A stretch of DNA of 10,646 bases from the NCBI GenBank assembly GCA_046726275.1, contig JBKPAF010000068.1:1-10646 (forward strand), read 5' to 3'. The notes beneath the pieces are model-generated. The model was not told where the DNA came from, ran no database searches, and saw nothing but the letters and a program-made list of their open reading frames with translations. The stretch is from DASXTW01 sp046726275. GTDB taxonomy: Bacteria; Actinomycetota; UBA4738. Positions 6,765-10,646 of this stretch are shown here, piece after piece. How positions within the stretch are numbered: position 1 is the stretch's first letter; every line of letters starts with the position of its first letter. Made by a program: the position numbers and the translations under genes.

Positions 6765-7255
6765 CCCTCACCGTCGAGCCGATGAGCCCCGAGGACTGGC
6801 CGTCGGTTCGACGCATCTACGAGGAGGGGATCGCGACCGGCGACGCCACGTTCGAGACTGAGCCGCCAGATCAGGCGGTGTGGAATGATGCACACCTTCC
6901 CGATCACAGGTTCGTGGCCAGGGAAGGCGGCAACGTGGTGGGATGGGTCGCCCTGGCTCCGGTGAGCCGCCGTTCCGTATACAGGGGTGTCGCGGAGGTC
7001 AGCGTGTACGTCGCCGACGGTGCGCGAGGACGTGGGGTCGGGCGAAGGCTTCTCTCCACTGTCGTCGAGAGCGCGGAGCACGCCGGCATCTGGACCCTGC
7101 AGACGGGAATTTTCCCGGAGAACCAGGCCAGCCTGGCCCTCCATCGCGGGATGGGGTTCCGGGAGGTCGGGGTCCGCGAGCGGATCGGCCGGCATCGCGG
7201 AGTGTGGCGCGACGTGATCCTTCTCGAACGGAGGAGCGCGATCGCGGGGACGTGA
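6761..7255 (+). CDS. GNAT acetyltransferase, ArsN1/phosphinothricin-type
   Basis: A 164-residue GNAT-fold enzyme that would transfer acetyl from acetyl-CoA to an amine. Homology by motif is to the phosphinothricin/arsinothricin N-acetyltransferase group (ArsN1/Pat-like): IYEEGIATGDATFETEPP (19-36), EVSVYVADGARGRGVGRRLL (79-98), the acetyl-CoA loop R89-G-R-G-V-G94, WTLQTGIFPENQASLALH, GMGFREVGVRERIG and WRDVILLERRS. In that family the substrates are methionine sulfoximine-like amino acids, phosphinothricin or the arsenical antibiotic arsinothricin; substrate here is not known. The GTG start at 6761 is used because its GTGA overlaps the ligA stop by four bases; reading on upstream lies in the ligA frame shadow. 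Coupled to ligA. No arsenic resistance genes are nearby, so a detoxification role rests on family resemblance only. Confidence 0.9.
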   Translation: MTLTVEPMSPEDWPSVRRIYEEGIATGDATFETEPPDQAVWNDAHLPDHRFVAREGGNVVGWVALAPVSRRSVYRGVAEVSVYVADGARGRGVGRRLLSTVVESAEHAGIWTLQTGIFPENQASLALHRGMGFREVGVRERIGRHRGVWRDVILLERRSAIAGT

Positions 7256-7262
7256 CCGTCCC
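7247..7262. terminator. Convergent-junction hairpin (possible bidirectional terminator)
   Basis: GGGACG-TGAC-CGTCCC forms a perfect 6-bp stem with a 4-base loop; one more outer G·T pair is possible. The loop covers the TGA of the acetyltransferase gene, and the hairpin ends directly at the stop of the minus-strand gene. There is no T-tract on either side, so this is not a classical Rho-independent terminator. Confidence 0.4.
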
Positions 7263-8276
7263 TCAGCGTTCGAGGATCTGCCCGGGCCCGACCCGCGCTC
7301 CCTCCGACGACACACCCGGCGGGATCGACGCGCCCTCGGCCAGCACCGCTCCCTGGACGATGGCTCCTGCCCCGACCACGGCTCCCGGTCCCAGGAGAGA
7401 CTCGGTCACCTTGGCTCGGTCCTCCACCGAGGCCCCGGCCATCAGGACGGAGTCCTCGACCTCTGCCTCGGCCCCGATCCTGGCGCCCGGACCGGCCACG
7501 ACCCACCGGCCCAGATGGGCCCGGAGCGAGACATCTGCGCCCGGGTCCACGTGTGGGGCGGCGTACTCGAGTCCAAAAATCCTGCCTTCGAGCGCGTCGA
7601 ACGTGGCTTGGAGATACTTCTCGGGCGTACCCAGGTCCATCCAGTAGGCCTTCGAGACGAACCCCCGCAGGATGGCGCCCGAAGCGATGAGCCCGGGGAA
7701 CACTTCCCGCTCGATCGACACGGGACGGTCGATCGCAACGCCCTGGATCGCGCCCGGCTCGAGCACGTATGTCCCGGCATTTACGAGTCCGGGCACCTCG
7801 TCGGCAGGCTTCTCCACGAACTCCCGAACATGGCCTTCGTCGTCGAGTTTCACCAACCCGTACGGCCTGGCGTCGTCCACCGCGTCCAGGGCGATGGTCG
7901 CGGCCGCGCCCGCAGCTCGGTGGTGCGCGAGCAGGGCGCTGAGGTCCAGATCCGTCAGGATGTCGCCGTTCAGGACCAGGAAGGTTTCATCCAGACCCTG
8001 AGCGGCGTTGGCGACGGCCCCACCGGTGCCCAGAGGGTTGGGCTCGGGGACCCACGTGACCGCGGGGACGTGTTCGCTCCCAGCCAGGAACTCTGCGAAG
8101 ACCTCCTCGAGGTACGGCGACGAGAGCAGGACCTCGTCCACGCCGTGCCGCGTCAGGTGGTCGAACACGTGGCGGAGAAAGGGACGGTCCACCAGCGGGA
8201 TGAGCGGCTTGGGGATCGTCTCGGTGAGGGGACGAAGGCGGGTCCCTTCCCCGCCCACCAACAGGACAGCCTTCAT
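7263..8276 (-). CDS. Sugar-1-phosphate nucleotidyltransferase with left-handed beta-helix
   Basis: Makes a nucleotide sugar from NTP and a sugar 1-phosphate, most likely GDP-mannose or dTDP/UDP-glucose type. The 337 residues have an N-terminal Rossmann-like catalytic domain: AVLLVGGEGTRLRPLT with the glycine-rich loop (8-13), PKPL (22-25), PLGTGGAVANA, LNGDILTD with the likely metal Asp105, FVEKP, NAGTYVLEP, and YWMDLGTPEKY (211-221). From about 242 to 330 hexapeptide repeats (for example AGPGAR-IGAEAE-VEDSVL-MAGASV) form a left-handed beta-helix. This resembles actinobacterial mannose-1-phosphate guanylyltransferases (about 359 residues), but sugar and base are not decided. The ATG at 8274-8276 gives the family N-terminus; a GTG at 8303 would add nine residues with no family support and would leave only five bases to the divergent gene. 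No ribosome site. It would feed the neighbouring glycosyltransferases. Confidence 0.93.
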   Translation of the reverse strand: MKAVLLVGGEGTRLRPLTETIPKPLIPLVDRPFLRHVFDHLTRHGVDEVLLSSPYLEEVFAEFLAGSEHVPAVTWVPEPNPLGTGGAVANAAQGLDETFLVLNGDILTDLDLSALLAHHRAAGAAATIALDAVDDARPYGLVKLDDEGHVREFVEKPADEVPGLVNAGTYVLEPGAIQGVAIDRPVSIEREVFPGLIASGAILRGFVSKAYWMDLGTPEKYLQATFDALEGRIFGLEYAAPHVDPGADVSLRAHLGRWVVAGPGARIGAEAEVEDSVLMAGASVEDRAKVTESLLGPGAVVGAGAIVQGAVLAEGASIPPGVSSEGARVGPGQILER

Positions 8277-8293
8277 CGACGGTCGGCGCTCAC

Positions 8294-8299
8294 TATCCT
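8294..8299 (+). promoter_or_regulatory. Putative -10 box of the GT4 glycosyltransferase gene
   Basis: TATCCT ends 9 bases before the ATG at 8309. GGAGG touches the ATG with no spacer (8304-8308), so it is badly placed for ribosome binding, and a very short or absent leader seems likely. The box lies in the 32-base gap shared with the divergent nucleotidyltransferase gene. Confidence 0.45.
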
Positions 8300-8308
8300 G
8301 CACGGAGG

Positions 8309-9499
8309 ATGCGCATTCTGTTTCTGACCCCAGAGTTTCCGTTTCCTGCCCGGAGCGGCGGGCTGATCAAGTCTGCCACTCTCCTCGAGTACATGGAGCC
8401 GCGTCATGAGGTGGACATGATGTGCCTTCGGCGGCGGGGCTCAGGTGAGCGGCAGGTTTCGTGTTTCTCGGAGGTCGAAGGGATGCCGACCGACGACGGT
8501 CTCGAGAAAAGAACACCGGCGAACCTGTTCCGCAGCTGGGTAGCGGGCATGCCGCTCAGTATCCAACGGAATCGCAATCCCACGTTCGCCAAGTTGGTCA
8601 CTCAGCGCTCGCTCACGCGCTACGACTCGGTCTTCGTCGACGGCTGGCTGATGGCCCAGTACGTCCCACCGGGTTTCACTGGTCTTCGAATCCTCCACGA
8701 GCACAACGCGGAGTACGTCATGTGGCATCGCCAGATAGCGATGGAGTCAAACCCTCTGCGGCGCGCCCTCGTGCGCTTGGAGTCCAGGCGCGTGCGCCGC
8801 TACGAATCCTCCATCCTCGGGCAATTCGATGTGATCTTTGCCGTATCCGAACAGGATCGCCAGGCCCTGTGCGATCTTGCCGCGCCGTCCGCGCGCGTGG
8901 AGCTCCTGCCGAACGTGCCCGAGCAGGGCCTCCTGGATCTCCCTGCCCTGTCCCCGCCCAGGGGTGAGCCTGTGTGCCTCTTTCTCGGGACGCTCAGCTG
9001 GCCACCCAATCTCCAGGGACTTCGTGAGCTGCTCCAGCACGTCCTCCCCCTGCTGAGGCGGAAGCTGCCCGAAGCCAAGCTTCTGATCGGGGGCCAGGGA
9101 GCACCCCCCGATCTTGCTGGGCTGGCGGAACGCGTCTCGGGCGTCGAGCTGGTGGGGAGCTTCGACGATCCGGAGCCCCTCTACCGTCAGGCCCGAGCCT
9201 TCGTCGAGATCGCTCGCGGCGGCAGCGGGACGCGAGTCAAGGTCCTGAATGCACTGGCTCGAGGCCTCCCCGTTGTGGCGACGCCCGATGGTATCGAGGG
9301 TCTGGACATCCGTCCGGGGGTGGAGGCACTCGTCGGCTCCACACCGGCCGAGATCGCGGACGTGCTGCTGCGCGTTCTGACCGATGACGCCGTATGGACG
9401 TCGCTCGCCGAGGGTGGCCGCAGATTGGTGCGCGAACGGTTCACGCCTGGTGTGGCGTTCCGGTCGCTGGACGACGTGCTCGCAGCCACTCACCGGTAG
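8309..9499 (+). CDS. GT4-type glycosyltransferase
   Basis: A 396-residue GT-B fold transferase likely adding a sugar from a nucleotide sugar to a surface glycan intermediate. The N-terminal acceptor domain starts MRILFLTPEFPFPARSGG, which fits the glycine-rich loop of this group. It includes LHEHNAEY and AVSEQDRQAL. The C-terminal donor domain begins at FLGTLSWPPNLQGL (Gly227), and then has LLIGGQG, VELVGSF, YRQARAF, GGSGTRVKVLNALARGLPVVAT (305-325) and GIEGLD. No signal peptide or strong membrane helix is seen. The usual Glu of KVLEALA is Asn314 here (AAT at 9248-9250). Divergent from the nucleotidyltransferase, convergent with wecG. Sugar and acceptor cannot be named. The start ATG is the first residue of the family pattern; GGAGG directly adjoins it, and a TATCCT box lies 9 bases upstream. 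Confidence 0.92.
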   Translation: MRILFLTPEFPFPARSGGLIKSATLLEYMEPRHEVDMMCLRRRGSGERQVSCFSEVEGMPTDDGLEKRTPANLFRSWVAGMPLSIQRNRNPTFAKLVTQRSLTRYDSVFVDGWLMAQYVPPGFTGLRILHEHNAEYVMWHRQIAMESNPLRRALVRLESRRVRRYESSILGQFDVIFAVSEQDRQALCDLAAPSARVELLPNVPEQGLLDLPALSPPRGEPVCLFLGTLSWPPNLQGLRELLQHVLPLLRRKLPEAKLLIGGQGAPPDLAGLAERVSGVELVGSFDDPEPLYRQARAFVEIARGGSGTRVKVLNALARGLPVVATPDGIEGLDIRPGVEALVGSTPAEIADVLLRVLTDDAVWTSLAEGGRRLVRERFTPGVAFRSLDDVLAATHR

Positions 9500-9511
9500 A
9501 GAGGGGCACCT

Positions 9512-10279
9512 TCACGCTGACCGCTCGGTCAGCGCCCGGAAGGGAAACTCGATCGTCGCCTGCAAAACTCGGGGGAACCGAGACGGTTGCTGCAAGAATC
9601 GCCAGAACCACTCGAGTCCTACGGATCGCAGCCATCTTGGGGCGCGCGAGTAGCGACCACCCCAGATGTCCACCGCGCCGCCGATCCCCATCATGATGCG
9701 AACGCGGGGAAACGCCGCCCGACGGCGAGCGATCCAGTGTTCCTGCCTCGGGTGTCCTGTCGAGACCAGGATCACGGCGGGCCGGTCCTGGTGGATCCGT
9801 TCGTCCAGGGCCGCGTCGTCTTCGGGGTGAACTGCCGTTCCGTCATCCGCGAAGCGAACACCGTCCGCCGCGGCCACGACGTCAAGGCCCGGAAGACGCT
9901 TCCGCCATTCCTCGGCCGCGCGATCCCCGATGCCTCCCCGTCCTCCCACGAGCATCACGCGATCGCCGCGCTCCGAGGCAAGATGGATGACCATCTCCGC
10001 GACGTCGATGCCTGCCCACTTACGGATGCTGCGGCGGCGCAGGCCCTGGGCGAGCACGATGCCGATGCCATCGGGCAGCGAAAGGTCTGCCCCGTTGAGG
10101 ACAGCCGCGTAGTCCGGGTGTTTCCGCGCGTACAGCAGAATCTCGGGGTTCGGAGTGAAGACACAATGCGTTCGATCCTCCTCGAGGAATCTTCGGCACA
10201 ACTGGCTGAGGGATTCCAGGGAGGAGAACCGATCCAACCGGACCCCGAAGCTGGACGATGTCTCGGGCGACGTTCTCAC
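9512..10279 (-). CDS. WecG/TagA/CpsF family glycosyltransferase
   Basis: Membrane-associated transferase (GT26) that usually adds ManNAc, ManNAcA or another hexose to an undecaprenyl-linked sugar in enterobacterial common antigen, wall teichoic acid or capsule synthesis. The 255 residues carry the family pattern: TPNPEILLYA with Thr42, NGADLSLPDGIGIV with Asp70, VMLVGGRGGIGDRAAE (108-123), VSTGHPRQEHWI with Gln179, GIGGAVDIWGG with Asp204, and RAPRWLRSVGLEWFWRFLQQP (212-232). Thr42 and Asp70 have the spacing of the proposed active-site pair in TagA; that match is inference. The C-terminal amphipathic tail, WRFLQQPSR onward, fits membrane attachment. The open frame reaches 10606, but family start plus AGGAG 7 bases upstream set GTG 10279. 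The acceptor is not known. Confidence 0.94.
   Translation of the reverse strand: MRTSPETSSSFGVRLDRFSSLESLSQLCRRFLEEDRTHCVFTPNPEILLYARKHPDYAAVLNGADLSLPDGIGIVLAQGLRRRSIRKWAGIDVAEMVIHLASERGDRVMLVGGRGGIGDRAAEEWRKRLPGLDVVAAADGVRFADDGTAVHPEDDAALDERIHQDRPAVILVSTGHPRQEHWIARRRAAFPRVRIMMGIGGAVDIWGGRYSRAPRWLRSVGLEWFWRFLQQPSRFPRVLQATIEFPFRALTERSA
9515..9534. terminator. Convergent-junction hairpin between GT4 and WecG genes
   Basis: CGCTGACC-GCTC-GGTCAGCG is a perfect 8-bp stem with a 4-base loop. It sits 15 bases after the GT4 stop and covers the last seven codons or so of the wecG-type gene. As a read-through block for plus-strand transcripts it lacks a T-tract; since it is also coding, its symmetry may be partly chance. 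Confidence 0.45.
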
Positions 10280-10286
10280 CTCAGCG

Positions 10287-10291
10287 CTCCT
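10287..10291 (-). promoter_or_regulatory. Ribosome binding site setting the WecG start
   Basis: AGGAG on the minus strand, 7 bases before GTG 10279. It excludes the longer open frame and gives the family-length protein. Confidence 0.7.
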
Positions 10292-10308
10292 GCTGATGAA
10301 CCAAGCAC

Positions 10309-10314
10309 ACAATA
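10309..10314 (-). promoter_or_regulatory. Possible -10 box for the WecG-type gene
   Basis: TATTGT on the minus strand lies in the 61-base gap after the sugar dehydrogenase gene, leaving a leader of about 20-25 bases that includes AGGAG. No -35 match. It may be chance; co-transcription with the dehydrogenase gene is also possible. Confidence 0.3.
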
Positions 10315-10340
10315 GCCGGGGCGCTTGGCGAAAGGTTGGA

Positions 10341-10646
10341 CTACAAGCTTGGCTCGAGACGAAAGACCCCCTTGAACACAGAGAGGACGTAGAGCTCACC
10401 GTTCGCGTCCTCGCCGAAGGAAGCCAGACCCTGTACCCGAACTGGGAGAGACCGTCTTTGGACGATCTTGTCACCTCGCCGAACGAGCGCCCGTACGGTT
10501 CCGTCACAGAAGTCACCATAGACATAAGCACCCTGGAGACCCTTGATCGCAGCACCCCTGTAGACATAGCCCCCGATGACCGCACACCGCTTACCATCGT
10601 GGCCATACTCGGTGAGCGGTGAGGCGACCCTTCGAGGGCGCTTTCC
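10341..10646 (-). CDS. PQQ-type glucose/sorbosone dehydrogenase, C-terminal part
   Basis: The last 101 residues of a soluble quinoprotein sugar dehydrogenase-like beta-propeller (GSDH / YliI-type family, PF07995); the start lies beyond the right edge. Such proteins are usually exported and oxidise aldose sugars using PQQ, though many family members have unproven substrates. The frame has no stop from 10646 to the TAG at 10341-10343. The family's end pattern is clear: KRCAVIGGYVYRG, LQGAYVYGDFCDGTV, then LASFGEDANGELYVLSVFKGVFRL. The two cysteines (21 and 47 from the edge) match the paired Cys common to this region of the family and suggest an extracytoplasmic protein. It is followed after 61 bases by the wecG-type gene in the same direction. 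The gene has no start within the window, so it is easily missed; family call is good, exact substrate unknown. Confidence 0.88.
   Translation of the reverse strand, partial: GKRPRRVASPLTEYGHDGKRCAVIGGYVYRGAAIKGLQGAYVYGDFCDGTVRALVRRGDKIVQRRSLPVRVQGLASFGEDANGELYVLSVFKGVFRLEPSL

Noticed and set aside
7237..7246. CGCGATCGCG palindrome near the end of the acetyltransferase gene
   Set aside because: Short palindrome expected by chance in GC-rich coding sequence; no spacing or repeat that would suggest a site.
10301..10352. CCAAGC ... GCTTGG inverted repeat and a second GCTTGG near the WecG upstream region
   Set aside because: Stem of only 6 bp with a 16-base loop, and the third copy lies in the sugar dehydrogenase end; too weak for a terminator or operator call.
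10280..10606. N-terminal extension of the WecG-type protein upstream of GTG 10279
   Set aside because: The extension is Ser/Arg-rich and lies antiparallel in frame terms to the true sugar dehydrogenase gene; AGGAG marks the real start.

Overview
The window reads as chromosomal DNA of a high-GC bacterium, most likely an environmental actinomycetote. The clues are GC-rich codons throughout, an MnmA whose spacing and motifs resemble actinobacterial enzymes, an ArsN1-type acetyltransferase, and several genes that start a few bases after a TANNNT box with no Shine-Dalgarno site. That assignment is inference; no rRNA or tRNA gene is present to fix it. I see no phage, transposon, CRISPR array or clearly foreign segment. 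Coding density is very high and no stretch above about 90 bases lacks a gene.

Region 1 (1-2791, minus strand) is a tight five-gene cluster, read etfB, etfA, small lipoprotein, DUF2007-like protein, cupin (cut by the window edge). EtfB and EtfA form the FAD-containing electron transfer flavoprotein that collects electrons from acyl-CoA and related dehydrogenases. The three downstream genes are poorly characterised and may be only co-transcribed.

Region 2 (2878-7255, plus strand) begins 86 bases away, divergent from etfB. It holds mnmA (tRNA 2-thiouridylase), a divergent UPF0280/ApbE-like protein, ligA (NAD-dependent DNA ligase) and an ArsN1-type GNAT acetyltransferase whose GTG start overlaps the ligA stop. 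This is mostly housekeeping RNA and DNA maintenance.

Region 3 (7263-10646) is a cell-surface carbohydrate section. A sugar-1-phosphate nucleotidyltransferase (minus) is divergent from a GT4-type glycosyltransferase (plus). A WecG/TagA/CpsF glycosyltransferase (minus) converges on that GT4 gene. At the right edge is the C-terminal third or so of an exported PQQ-type sugar dehydrogenase (minus). Together they suggest nucleotide-sugar supply plus two glycosyl transfer steps for a surface glycan; the actual glycan cannot be read from the sequence.

Two sequence-level patterns stand out. First, four gene or operon heads (etfB, mnmA, the UPF0280 gene, the GT4 gene) have a TANNNT box 7-10 bases before ATG, suggesting leaderless or near-leaderless transcripts. 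Second, both convergent gene junctions carry a perfect short hairpin with a 4-base loop. I found no convincing new defence or mobile system. The best unknowns are the UPF0280-like protein with altered ApbE-type motifs and the accessory genes behind etfBA.
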